Assembly (NCBI RefSeq): GCF_900103665.1
Contig: NZ_FNGY01000006.1
Location: 496,001-560,000, forward strand
Reading direction: 5' to 3'
From: Pedobacter steynii
GTDB lineage: Bacteria; Bacteroidota; Bacteroidia; Sphingobacteriales; Sphingobacteriaceae
Length of the DNA: 64,000 bases
Shown: positions 10,601-18,187 of the stretch, piece after piece
Layout: the number at the start of each line of letters is the position of its first letter
Numbering within the stretch: the stretch's first letter is position 1
Program-made: the position numbers and the translations under genes
Notes under the pieces: model-generated
The model's input: only the letters and a program-made list of their open reading frames with translations
Database searches by the model: none
Told to the model about the DNA's origin: nothing

Positions 10601-11623
10601 GAATATGAAAACACTAAGTTCAGGGTAATCAGCCTGGCCACGAAACAAACGGCTAAGCATATTGCCGAGATAACACTGAATGAGATTTTAAACCCTGACG
10701 AGCCATCGGAAGTGATTTATAACGGAGAGGGCAGGCAAACGCTGGAACTGATTCCTTCAGAACTGATCACCGGGCTGGGAGATTCCCATATCCAGCTGGA
10801 TCGCGATGCGGTGGTATTGGTATTGGGAGGTGCTCAGGGAATTACCTCAGAGCTGATGATGCGCTTTGCGAAGGATTATCCTTGCCGGTATATCCTTGTT
10901 GGCCGTTCCTCTGATCCTAGAACAAACGGATTGGAACAATTCTCCTTCCTGAAAACTAAAGAGGAGATCCGGGCCTACCTGATTCAACTTGGGAACCTCA
11001 AAAAACCAGCTGAGATTGAACTGGAGACTTCTAAAATCTATAAGAACAACCAAATCCTGCAAACGATCAGTTCCATGGAAATCACAGGCTCTACCGTTTC
11101 CTATGAAGCATTGGACCTTCGTGACGAACAAGGTTTAAGTGCATTGATCAGTAACGTTTATCAGGAGTACGAAAGGATTGATGGCGTGGTACATGGTGCA
11201 GGTTTGCTGGAGGATAAGCTCTTTCATGCGAAAAGCCTGGATTCATTTAAAAGGGTTTTTGAAACCAAGGTGACGCCATTAAGGGTGCTTGCAGAACAAC
11301 TTAGGGCCGATACACAATTTGTCATCCTGTTTTCGAGCATCGCTTCTGTTTATGGGAACCGCGGACAAACGGATTATGCTGCGGCGAACAGTGTGATGGA
11401 CAGGTATGCCTGGGCATTAAAAGAAAAGATCAAAGGAAAGGTGATGTCGATCAACTGGGGGCCCTGGAAAGGCGCCGGAATGGTATCACCTTCTTTAGAA
11501 AAAGAATATGAACGAAGAGGAATTTCCATGATCCCTCTGGATGAAGGCATGGAAACCTTCCTCAATGAGATGAAATATGGAAACGAATCTCAGGTGCTGA
11601 TCATGGCAGGAAACAACTGGTAG
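4604..11623 (+). CDS. PUFA-synthase-like type I synthase (NMO-NMO-KS-AT-ACP-ACP-KR)
   Basis: A 2339-residue multidomain synthase. Residues 1-270 and about 285-545 are two successive nitronate-monooxygenase-like (PfaD-type enoyl reductase) TIM-barrel units; the second has AQGPM, CGGHVGP and FAGGI. A ketosynthase spans about 645-1085 (Cys832 in DAACASS, His967 in EAHGTG, His1007 in GHTKCAAG). An acyltransferase spans about 1184-1480 (FPGQGSQ, Ser1276 in GHSYGE, His1381). Two near-identical ACPs carry LSIDSIK with pantetheine serines 1688 and 1797. A ketoreductase spans about 2065-2339 (GGAQGI, Ser2245, Tyr2258). Domain order KS-AT-ACP-KR matches PfaA of omega-3 fatty-acid synthases; the fused N-terminal reductase is unusual. 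It is the first gene of a nine-gene operon; the next starts 2 nt after its stop. There is no TE domain. Product unknown. Confidence 0.85.
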   Translation: MKTPLIIGITPFERPDVNLALSLSNAKAFPVLHLGRDRIRAAEALEQLTEKSSMEFGVCLVSEELNDIILPEQVTMVILPYGMKRTRSKKVKLFYQVHDVHEAQKAQAEGADGLIVKGNEGAGKVGYESSYVLFQRIAKEIKDIDLYVQGGVGIHTAAALIAFGAKGVVLDSQLALFPESTVPKAIKQVCEKLSGNETRLIGDFRVLVRPNSPSLDNDASAKDLENYFGDFDLEKAFLPMGQDIALAIDLEARYRKLAKLVFGIEEAVYGHLNQAKSLNVISAGNALSKELNITYPIAQGPMTRVSDVAPFANAVAEAGALPFIALSLLKGETAKNLIIETKRLAGDKTWGVGILGFAPQELRDEQIEYIKEQMPPVVLIAGGRPSQAKPLEKLGIKTFLHVPSVSLLDMFLKEGAKRFVFEGRECGGHVGPLSSMVLWEKQIERLLKEDHPEQISVFFAGGIHDSLSAAFIAVMAAPLAAKGVKVGVLMGTSYLYTKEAVSTGAIQEQFQEQARLSNDTILLETAPGHETRCLNSPFATFFNQEKEKLQKEGIDKKEIWAKLETLNVGRLRIAAKGIERRGDQLVTIDEQEQLNLGMYMIGQIASMCNEIVSILDLHKEVADGNFQHIQQAVLSGPPEAKEKSLNVAIVGMACIFPGAKNIEEYWRNIILGTDAVTEVPDERWNKALYYDPASTAADMSHSKWGGFIPKIDFDPLEYGIPPQSLAAIEPTQLLSLMVAKQAMEHAGYKDGSFNAENVSVIIGAEGGNDLANSYSFRCFFKQVFGEMPEELDAALPKMTEDSFPGILANVISGRITNRLNLGGRNFTVDAACASSLAAIDLACQELFLEKSDMVLAGGADLHNGINDYLMFSSTHALSRKGRCATFDAEADGIALGEGVAMLVLKRHEDALRDGDTVYAVIQGIGGSSDGKSLGLTAPRKSGQVKALERAYEQAGISPALLGLVEAHGTGTVVGDRTELTALTDMLNQSGAIANQTHLGSVKTQIGHTKCAAGLAGLIKATLSAYYGIKPPTIHLKTPNSYYNGRTSPFAFHTEAALWLEEKRYAGVSAFGFGGTNFHAVIESNHQVSDLIPAMKSWPSELFVFRGNTYEAAKARLTKVKNLLDENDNIDLKDIAYSLAVENDQPVQLSIVADRPEDLLMKIDLALSGIESKDTYITRKKDGKVAFMFPGQGSQRINMARDLFVIFPVMRKLLKGKPEYEKVLFPNAVFDEDSSKAQKDRIKDTRMAQPLLGIVDLALANFLKELGMVPDMVAGHSYGELPALCFAGAFEEDQLVFLSEQRAQSILDAVVGEDTGAMIAVNGRQEELSKWITGVADVYAVNFNSPTQQVLAGTTPAIKKLSETLKAAKVSFRPLEVACAFHSPIVAKSKENYQTVLSQVSFNDLSLPVWSNTTAKTYPVNAEAVKERLTDHLVQPVQFVEQVQQMYADGARIFVEVGPGKVLTSLVKACLAKDELLLYAEDNGHNKITHLLCTLASYMATGRALKVEKLFDGREGKLLNLDEPGQYKKSPTVWSVNGQHAVPAVGKLPAYGALPIIEPIKMKNIEGRTEIINAPSNAPSNAAELMMQEYLNSMKMMIQAQRDVMLTFLGQAIPQGTPQAFQPLQSAAVAQHVIPATVVAAVQPVVAKQAKIQIDVKMVLMQIVSDKTGYPQEMLGMEMDLEADLSIDSIKRMEIIGALRTELGGFSQADKNEDTFMEQLAAIKTLNGLVNWIKENSQVTENIAEAEQTLVSPVSTTVKFTAADIKSAILLVVSEKTGYPQDMLGMDLDLEADLSIDSIKRMEIIGELKVKIGFSKAEDAGDDLMEKLAAIKTLNGLVNWISEIETEGLETVTAAQKIIDESAENSGERLSRLRFELTPSELLNTEFTPLKGQRFAVTDDEGPQSIAIKRAFEKQGALVDIVAVNGNLKGYQGLVILNMFASPNQTEIIDNIALIKQLDLEEIKWVYVISDTKGHMTEQADATLLRRFQGYSGLFKSLDKEYENTKFRVISLATKQTAKHIAEITLNEILNPDEPSEVIYNGEGRQTLELIPSELITGLGDSHIQLDRDAVVLVLGGAQGITSELMMRFAKDYPCRYILVGRSSDPRTNGLEQFSFLKTKEEIRAYLIQLGNLKKPAEIELETSKIYKNNQILQTISSMEITGSTVSYEALDLRDEQGLSALISNVYQEYERIDGVVHGAGLLEDKLFHAKSLDSFKRVFETKVTPLRVLAEQLRADTQFVILFSSIASVYGNRGQTDYAAANSVMDRYAWALKEKIKGKVMSINWGPWKGAGMVSPSLEKEYERRGISMIPLDEGMETFLNEMKYGNESQVLIMAGNNW
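9317..9346 (+). repeat. 12-bp tandem duplication in the AT-ACP linker
   Basis: AATGCCCCTTCC occurs at 9317-9328 and again at 9329-9340, followed by a partial third copy AATGCC. It encodes NAPSNAPSNA in a linker and keeps the frame, so it is a harmless in-frame slippage product. Confidence 0.7.
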
Positions 11624-11625
11624 CC

Positions 11626-14600
11626 ATGAAAAAGACCGACGTAGCCATTATTGGAATGTCCTGCATTTTCCCTGGTGCGGAAGATGTAGCTGCATTCTGG
11701 CAAAATATCATCAATAAGGTAGATTCTACGCAGACAGTGCCTGCCGATAGAATTGATCCTGTACACTTTGATTCCGACGCTACGGGGGTAGATCGATTCT
11801 ATTGCAATCGGGGAGGGTTTATTCCGGAATTCGTATTTAATCCTGCGGATTTTGGAATCCTCCCCCTTGCAGTAGAGGGAACGGAACCGGATCATTTACT
11901 AACGCTGAGCCTGGTGCATAAAGCACTGGGAGATGCGGGAGTGTTGGAAAAAGATTCCATTCTTGAAAAGACCGGAATCATCATTGGCAAAGGAAATTAT
12001 TCCGGACCTGGTGCCACCCGGGCCATCGAGATCGTGCGGACAGGGGAACAGATTGTACATTTATTAAAAGACCTGATGCCGCATTTATCCGGGGAAGAAA
12101 TTGAAAAAGTAAAAAAGGAATACCAATTGCGCAAAGGCCGTTTTGGTCCGGATACCGCCATGGGGCTGATTCCGAATCTTGTTGCATCACTAGTAGCCAA
12201 CCGGCTGAACCTTGGTGGAGCGGCCTATAGCCTTGATGCTGCATGTGCGAGTTCTTTACTCGCCATAGATCATGCAGTGCAGGAACTCAATAGCGGCCGC
12301 TGTGACCTCGTGATTGCCGGAGGTGTCCATGTTGGACAAAATGCTGCTTTCTGGAGTATTTTCAGTCAGCTGGGTGCCTTATCTAAAAGAGGAAAAATAA
12401 GTCCCTTTGATGCGAATGCAGATGGATTGCTGATCGGTGAAGGCTGCGGTTTTGTCGTCCTTAAACGCCTTGATGATGCGGTTCGTGATCAGGACAAGAT
12501 CTATTCCGTATTGAAAGGAGTGGGAGTGAGCAGTGATGGCAGCGGAACGAGTGTGATGAGTCCTTCTGTAAAAGGACAGCTGAAAGCGATTACACAAGCC
12601 TGGGAAAACTCAGGCCTGGCGGCTGGAAAGATCGGCTATATTGAAGCCCATGGAACGGGAACTCCACTGGGAGATAAAACAGAAATAGAAACGCTCTCTC
12701 AGTTTTTCGGGAAGGATCAATCTTTACCGAAAGCAGGAATAGGAACGGTAAAATCCAATATCGGACATGCGATGCCAGCTGCAGGAATTGCGGGTTTAAT
12801 TAAAGCTTCCCTTGCTTTGTATCATGGAATTATTCCACCCACCCTTCATTGTGATGAACCGCTTGCTTTGTTAAAAGACAGCCGTTTTGATGCCGTTCAG
12901 GAAGCGCAAGACTGGGAGAAATCTGGGCTACCGAGGGTTGCCGGAGTCAATGCTTTTGGTTTTGGTGGCATCAATGCACATGTCGTATTGGAAGGGTATC
13001 GCCCTGCGGAAGGTCAGCTGAACAAAGCACCTGAAGTAAAAAAAGCAGCGGTAGACCAGGTCTTGCTGCTTGCCCGTGAAAGTCATGACGAATTGATCCT
13101 TGCATTGGAAAATAATGACCGGAATCCCGGAAAGGGCAGTTATCGGATTGCTGTATTTGATCCCAGTCCGGAAAGGCTAAAGAAAGCCCTTAAGATTGCC
13201 ACTAAAAATTTAGCATGGCGCAATAAACAGGACATCTGGTACAGCAACGAACCTTTGTTGAGCAAAGGCGGCAAGATTGCCTTTGTCTTTCCCGGGCTTG
13301 ATGGCCTTGCAGGTGGAGAGGTAAATAGCGTAGCGGAATATTTTGACATCCCACAAGACCAGCATACCAAAGCCGAAGGCCTCCTCAATGAGGCCCTTAA
13401 GATCCTAAATAAAAGCAGTGTACTCGATACTGCACTTAAACAGCTCGGTGTATTACCGGAAATGAACGCAGGACATAGCCTGGGAGAATGGCTGGCTGCA
13501 AGGTCTTCAGAACTGGCAGAAGAATCCTCCGTACTGCAATTGCTCAGTTTCCTCAACCCGGAAACTTTTGAACTCAAAGATTCCAGATTTATAGCGGTAG
13601 GATGCGGTATTGAACAGCTACAGCCCATCCTAAAAGAAATTAAACACCTGTATCTCTCCAATGACAATTGTCCGCAGCAAGTGATCCTTTGCGGAAGTAA
13701 TACCGCATTAGAGGCCCTGGTACCAATTTTAAAAGCCAGACAGATTTTCCATCAGATCCTTCCTTTCCAATCTGGTTTTCACTCTCCCTTTGTGGCAGAT
13801 AAGCTGGATGTGATGCTGGAAGGGATGAGCAGGATGGAATTCAGGAAGACAAAATTTCCCTTATGGTCTGCCACGACACTGGAATTGTACCCGGAAGGTT
13901 TTGAAGCCATCAGGAGGCTCAGTGTGGAACACCTCATTCAGCCCGTTCGCTTTCGCGAGCTGACTGAAAAGCTTTATGAGGAAGGTGCCCGGATGTTTAT
14001 TCAGGTGGGCTCCGGCGGACTGATCGGATTTATTGACGATACCTTAAAAGGAAAAAACTGCAGCACGGTATCTTCAAATACCGCATTGAGGTCTGGTCTC
14101 ACACAGCTGCAACGTGTACTGGCTGCTTTATTTGTAGAAGGTAAAGAAGCCGGAATGAAGTTCATGGGCTATGACCAACAGCAACCATTGCTTAAAAAAG
14201 GACTGAAACTGCAACTCGGACTACCTTTGATCAGCAATATGACTGGCCTTAAAAGCCTGGCGCTTCAACAGCAAAATAAGGCGCCCCGAAGGGAAGCCAT
14301 TATGGAAGATATTGCCCATCCGTTGATGAAAGCATTTAATGAAAATGTGGAAGAAATGATGGGGATTCAATCCGAATTATTTCAGCTATTTCAGAATAAG
14401 TCATTTACGCTCAATGCGTACGCTCCGAAGTCCGGGACATCACCAGCGGCCCCACCGCTGGTGGTCACCCCGGTAAGAATGCCTTTTACCAAAGCCATAG
14501 ACATTACTTTGGAGAATTGTCCCTACCTGGTAGACCATTCTCTGCTGAGGCAACCCAAAGGCTGGCACTGCGTAGACGATATGGACCCTGTAATCCCCAT

Positions 14601-15921
14601 GACGATGATCTTTGAAATGTTCGGGGAGATCGCCGCAGAACAGGCTCCTGCAGAACGGGTGCACAAGATTCTGAACATTAAGGTATTTCAATGGATGAAT
14701 GTTGCGAAACCTTTTCGGGAAACCATTACCGGTGAATGGAGGGCAGAGCACCTGGTATACCTCAATCTGGAACGTTTTGCAAATGCAGAAGTACTGCTGA
14801 ACAGGGAACCGGCTACGCCGGCAGGGCGGAATTTTGACATTGGTGAATCCCTGAATATCGACCGGACCGCCACACAAATTTATGAAGAACACATGTTCCA
14901 TGGTCCCGGATATCAGGGAATCCGGAAATTGACCAAAGTAGGAGAGAAAGGCATTACCGGAATCATTGAAGGAGGGAGCGGTAAAGGTTCCCTACTGGAC
15001 AACGCCGGACAATTGTTTGGTTTATGGCTACAACTAACCCTGACCAAAGACCGGATCGCCTTCCCCGTTAAAATCCAGGAAATCGAATTCTTTGGAGAGA
15101 TGATGGATCAGGAGGGAACTTTCGAATGTACCTGCCTGCTAACCGAACTTAACGATGAATTTGCTACTGCAGATTTTGTCATGAAAAGGGACAACCAGGT
15201 TTGGGCCATCGTTACCGGCTGGCAAAACAGAAGACTGGAAATCGATGAAGCTTTATGGAAAGTATCGATGTCGCCGCTACACAACCGCTTGTCGGAAGAG
15301 GTGGCACCGGGCGTTTTCCTGTTTCATAACGCTTATACCCGGGTCGTTTCCTGGGATTTCATCCTGAAACGCTATTTCAATCAGGAGGAGAAAAAACACC
15401 ACCTGTCGCTCTTGCCAAATAAAAGAAAGGAATGGATCATCAGCCGGGTCGCGGTAAAAGATGCCGTTAGAAACCTGTTAAATCAACAAAAGAATGCCGC
15501 TTGTTACCCGATTTCCTTTGAGGTCCGCTCTGACGAAGTTCATAAACCTTATCTGCAGGGGCCGATGACGGATGGAATCTCCATTTCCATCGCTCATAAA
15601 GGAACAGACGCTGTCGGAATTGCCCGATTTGACCGTGCCGTAGGGATCGATATCGAAAAGATAGAGGAACGCAGTGAGGGCTTTTATGAGCTGGTATTTT
15701 CAGTAGCAGAGCAGGTTTTACTCGCCGGTAAGGACAAAGCAGAATGGGCAACCCGTTTCTGGGTGGCCAAAGAAGCCTATGGCAAATTCCTTGGAAAAGG
15801 CTTACAAGGAAATCCAAGAGCCTATGTGATCGAAGAAATCATGGGCGAAGAATTAAGAATTAACAACATTATCATCAGAACTATTAAACATAAAAACTAT
15901 ATCATCGGATGGACACTATAA
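11626..15921 (+). CDS. PUFA-synthase-like KS-AT-DH-phosphopantetheinyl transferase
   Basis: A 1431-residue synthase. A ketosynthase covers about 4-455, with Cys207 in DAACASS, His342 in EAHGTGT and His381 in GHAMPAAG all present, so it is not a cysteine-less chain-length factor. An AT-like region covers about 550-830: Ser618 in GHSLGE and His719 in FHSPF are kept, but FPGLDG replaces FPGQGS and the spacing between the two motifs is about 25 residues shorter than in the upstream protein. A hot-dog dehydratase covers about 950-1210 (His971 in LVDHSL, Asp1125 in LLDNAGQ). The C-terminus, about 1260-1431, is an AcpS/Sfp-type phosphopantetheinyl transferase (GIDIEKIEER, WVAKEAYGKFLGKG). It can supply the dehydration step and activate the ACPs of its partners. 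Its end overlaps the ACP gene by 13 nt. Confidence 0.82.
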   Translation: MKKTDVAIIGMSCIFPGAEDVAAFWQNIINKVDSTQTVPADRIDPVHFDSDATGVDRFYCNRGGFIPEFVFNPADFGILPLAVEGTEPDHLLTLSLVHKALGDAGVLEKDSILEKTGIIIGKGNYSGPGATRAIEIVRTGEQIVHLLKDLMPHLSGEEIEKVKKEYQLRKGRFGPDTAMGLIPNLVASLVANRLNLGGAAYSLDAACASSLLAIDHAVQELNSGRCDLVIAGGVHVGQNAAFWSIFSQLGALSKRGKISPFDANADGLLIGEGCGFVVLKRLDDAVRDQDKIYSVLKGVGVSSDGSGTSVMSPSVKGQLKAITQAWENSGLAAGKIGYIEAHGTGTPLGDKTEIETLSQFFGKDQSLPKAGIGTVKSNIGHAMPAAGIAGLIKASLALYHGIIPPTLHCDEPLALLKDSRFDAVQEAQDWEKSGLPRVAGVNAFGFGGINAHVVLEGYRPAEGQLNKAPEVKKAAVDQVLLLARESHDELILALENNDRNPGKGSYRIAVFDPSPERLKKALKIATKNLAWRNKQDIWYSNEPLLSKGGKIAFVFPGLDGLAGGEVNSVAEYFDIPQDQHTKAEGLLNEALKILNKSSVLDTALKQLGVLPEMNAGHSLGEWLAARSSELAEESSVLQLLSFLNPETFELKDSRFIAVGCGIEQLQPILKEIKHLYLSNDNCPQQVILCGSNTALEALVPILKARQIFHQILPFQSGFHSPFVADKLDVMLEGMSRMEFRKTKFPLWSATTLELYPEGFEAIRRLSVEHLIQPVRFRELTEKLYEEGARMFIQVGSGGLIGFIDDTLKGKNCSTVSSNTALRSGLTQLQRVLAALFVEGKEAGMKFMGYDQQQPLLKKGLKLQLGLPLISNMTGLKSLALQQQNKAPRREAIMEDIAHPLMKAFNENVEEMMGIQSELFQLFQNKSFTLNAYAPKSGTSPAAPPLVVTPVRMPFTKAIDITLENCPYLVDHSLLRQPKGWHCVDDMDPVIPMTMIFEMFGEIAAEQAPAERVHKILNIKVFQWMNVAKPFRETITGEWRAEHLVYLNLERFANAEVLLNREPATPAGRNFDIGESLNIDRTATQIYEEHMFHGPGYQGIRKLTKVGEKGITGIIEGGSGKGSLLDNAGQLFGLWLQLTLTKDRIAFPVKIQEIEFFGEMMDQEGTFECTCLLTELNDEFATADFVMKRDNQVWAIVTGWQNRRLEIDEALWKVSMSPLHNRLSEEVAPGVFLFHNAYTRVVSWDFILKRYFNQEEKKHHLSLLPNKRKEWIISRVAVKDAVRNLLNQQKNAACYPISFEVRSDEVHKPYLQGPMTDGISISIAHKGTDAVGIARFDRAVGIDIEKIEERSEGFYELVFSVAEQVLLAGKDKAEWATRFWVAKEAYGKFLGKGLQGNPRAYVIEEIMGEELRINNIIIRTIKHKNYIIGWTL

Positions 15922-16208
15922 CCTCAACAACGAAACTGAACAGCAGCGAGATCTTTGATCTTATGAAACAATTTATTACGGAAGTAATCGGCGAAGAATT
16001 TGTGGAAGAGATGGACATCACGATGGAAAGCTCCTTCACCAAAGATCTGGAAATGGACAGCATAGAGATTGTCTCTTTCTCAGAAAAGATAAAGATTCAT
16101 TTCGGAGAACAGATTGACTTCACCGGCTGGTTGTCCAATATGGACCTGGATGAGCTGATCAACCTGAATCTCGGGACGATTGTCAATTACATCGAAGAAT
16201 GCCAGTAA
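15909..16208 (+). CDS. Discrete acyl carrier protein
   Basis: A 99-residue acidic helical protein with the carrier motif MDSIEI, whose serine would receive 4'-phosphopantetheine, probably from the transferase domain at the end of the preceding protein. The start ATG lies 13 nt inside the upstream gene and the stop overlaps the next gene by 10 nt, so translation is likely coupled. A free ACP next to two ACP domains inside the synthase suggests a separate loading, transfer or off-loading role, for example delivering the chain to the acyltransferases downstream. Confidence 0.85.
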   Translation: MDTITSTTKLNSSEIFDLMKQFITEVIGEEFVEEMDITMESSFTKDLEMDSIEIVSFSEKIKIHFGEQIDFTGWLSNMDLDELINLNLGTIVNYIEECQ

Positions 16209-16960
16209 TTAACGTAGAAACACGTGCTGTTCATGTTCAGGAGCTGAATAAAGGAGCCGCAGAGACGGTGCTTCTTGTTCATGGGATGTTCAGCAACCTC
16301 TCTATTTATTATTTTAACATTGCCCCTATTCTGGCGAAACATTTTCATGTCGTGATGTATGATTTGAAAAGTCATGGCATGAGCGAAAAGATTGCGGATG
16401 GCTACGACCTGAACAGCATGACCGATGATTTGTCTGCCTTGCTGGATCAATTGGAGCTCTCGTCGGTACACCTGGCAGGCTATAGTTTCGGAGGATTGAT
16501 CTCTTTGAAAATGGCAGCCCGTTTTCCCGATAAAGTAAAGAAGCTTGCCGTAATCGAAGCCCCTGATCCCAACGACGATAAAACCAGGGACATCATTGAT
16601 GAGTACAGCAGGGAGTTTCTGGAATATTACGTTCAGAACTTTGCCGATACCACCAAGTCCAAAATGGGGAAACGGCAGATGGAGAAAAACCACCGCATGT
16701 ACGAATACCTGTTTCATGAAACGAGCATCAAAAGCGATATGATCAGGGAACGGGATTTCTTCAGCGCAGCGGAGATTGACGGGATTTCACAAGAAACCCT
16801 GTTGCTTTATGGTGCAAGTTCCAATTGTCTGGATGCAGGTAAACAGTTAAAAAAGAAAATAAAAAGAGTGGAGCTGATGGAAGTGGATGGCGATCATAAT
16901 GTGCCTATCCAGCAGCCGGTAAGCATAGGAAACTTAATGGAAACATTTTTTAAGAATTAA
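16199..16960 (+). CDS. Alpha/beta hydrolase
   Basis: A 253-residue alpha/beta-hydrolase-fold protein. The oxyanion-side motif LLVHGMFSN is near residue 25, the nucleophile elbow GYSFGG gives the catalytic serine near residue 98, and DGDHN near the C-terminus supplies the histidine. There is no signal peptide, so it is cytoplasmic. In this operon the simplest role is release or editing of the thioester-bound chain, since neither synthase has a thioesterase domain, but esterase activity on the finished lipid is equally possible. Confidence 0.78.
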   Translation: MPVINVETRAVHVQELNKGAAETVLLVHGMFSNLSIYYFNIAPILAKHFHVVMYDLKSHGMSEKIADGYDLNSMTDDLSALLDQLELSSVHLAGYSFGGLISLKMAARFPDKVKKLAVIEAPDPNDDKTRDIIDEYSREFLEYYVQNFADTTKSKMGKRQMEKNHRMYEYLFHETSIKSDMIRERDFFSAAEIDGISQETLLLYGASSNCLDAGKQLKKKIKRVELMEVDGDHNVPIQQPVSIGNLMETFFKN

Positions 16961-16972
16961 AGAAATCGCCCT

Positions 16973-18172
16973 ATGGCAAGATTTGTATTTGTAGTTCCGC
17001 CTTTAACAGGTCATATCAATCCAACACTGAGCATCGGTGCAGTATTGCTTCAACGTGGGCATCAGGTAGGATGGATTACTTTGGATGCAGCCTTAGCCCC
17101 GAAACTTCCGAAAGGGGGGGAGCTCCTGCTCATTCAATATGAAACGGATGACCTTCAGAAACAGGAAAGTGAGAAATACCTGGACATCATCACTAAAAAG
17201 ATCGTCTACGGCATAGACAGCATTAAATTTTTATATGAAGAGGTCCTCATTCCTTTAAACAGGCACAGTTATGAAGGAATTGCCAATTGGCTGGACCGTT
17301 TTAAACCCGATCTGGTCATCACTGATCATCAGATGTTTGCCGGTGCAATTGCTGCGGTTAACAAAGGGTATACTTATGCGACCTCAGTTACTGCACCTGC
17401 GGCAATTAAGGTAATGGATGAACTTCCTAAGGTGCATGAATGGGAAATGAATCAGGTGATCGCCCTGCAAAAGGAATTTGGTGTCGACAGTGATACTGCG
17501 ATTGCCTGTTCTGAAGAACTGACCATGGTGCTGACCTCCAAAGATTTCTTTGGAGAAATGGAACTGCCTGAACATTACCGTTTTGTAGGACCCGTGATTC
17601 ATCAACGGACTGAACAAGTGCCTTTCGACTGGGCACAATTGAACCAGCAACAGGAAAATAAAAAGATCCTCGTTAGCATCGGTACCACCTTCGATCATGA
17701 GCATAAAAAAAGCTTTTTTGCGAAAGTAATTGAGGCATTTGAAAATGAACACTTAACAGTGGTGGTCGTTTCTGATCCTTCTTTATTTGAGCAATGGCCT
17801 TCAAATTTCATCGTTCAGCGCAGTGTTCCACAACTCGAACTGCTGCCGCATCTGGATGCCGTGGTTTGTCATGGGGGCCATAATACCGTTTGTGAAACGT
17901 TGACCCATGGTTTACCGATGGTCGTGGTACCTATCGCCTATGATCAGTCGCACGTAGCGGGAAGGGTAGTGCGTGTTGGCGCAGGCTTGAGGTTGAATTT
18001 TAACCGTTTTAAAGCGAAACACCTCAAAGAAGCGGTCGCAGAAATATTGGGAAATGCCTGCTTTAAGAATGCTGCAATAGAAATCAGTGCTTCATTCAGC
18101 AGGGTAGGGGGAACCGAAAAGGCGGCCGACCTGCTGGTGGAGCTGGCTAAGGAACCTGTAATAGATTGTTAA
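16973..18172 (+). CDS. GT1-family glycosyltransferase (MGT/UGT type)
   Basis: A 399-residue GT-B glycosyltransferase. The N-terminal acceptor half opens with FVFVVPPLTGHINP, and the C-terminal nucleotide-sugar half has HGGHNTVCETLTHGLP followed by PIAYDQ, the GT1 donor-binding signature. The family transfers a sugar from UDP/TDP-sugars to small lipophilic acceptors (macrolides, carotenoids, lipids). It is cytoplasmic or membrane-peripheral. It sits 12 nt after the hydrolase gene and is followed after 15 nt by a clear paralogue, so the product probably carries two sugars or two alternative ones. Confidence 0.85.
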   Translation: MARFVFVVPPLTGHINPTLSIGAVLLQRGHQVGWITLDAALAPKLPKGGELLLIQYETDDLQKQESEKYLDIITKKIVYGIDSIKFLYEEVLIPLNRHSYEGIANWLDRFKPDLVITDHQMFAGAIAAVNKGYTYATSVTAPAAIKVMDELPKVHEWEMNQVIALQKEFGVDSDTAIACSEELTMVLTSKDFFGEMELPEHYRFVGPVIHQRTEQVPFDWAQLNQQQENKKILVSIGTTFDHEHKKSFFAKVIEAFENEHLTVVVVSDPSLFEQWPSNFIVQRSVPQLELLPHLDAVVCHGGHNTVCETLTHGLPMVVVPIAYDQSHVAGRVVRVGAGLRLNFNRFKAKHLKEAVAEILGNACFKNAAIEISASFSRVGGTEKAADLLVELAKEPVIDC

Positions 18173-18187
18173 ACAATTAAAGAAGAA

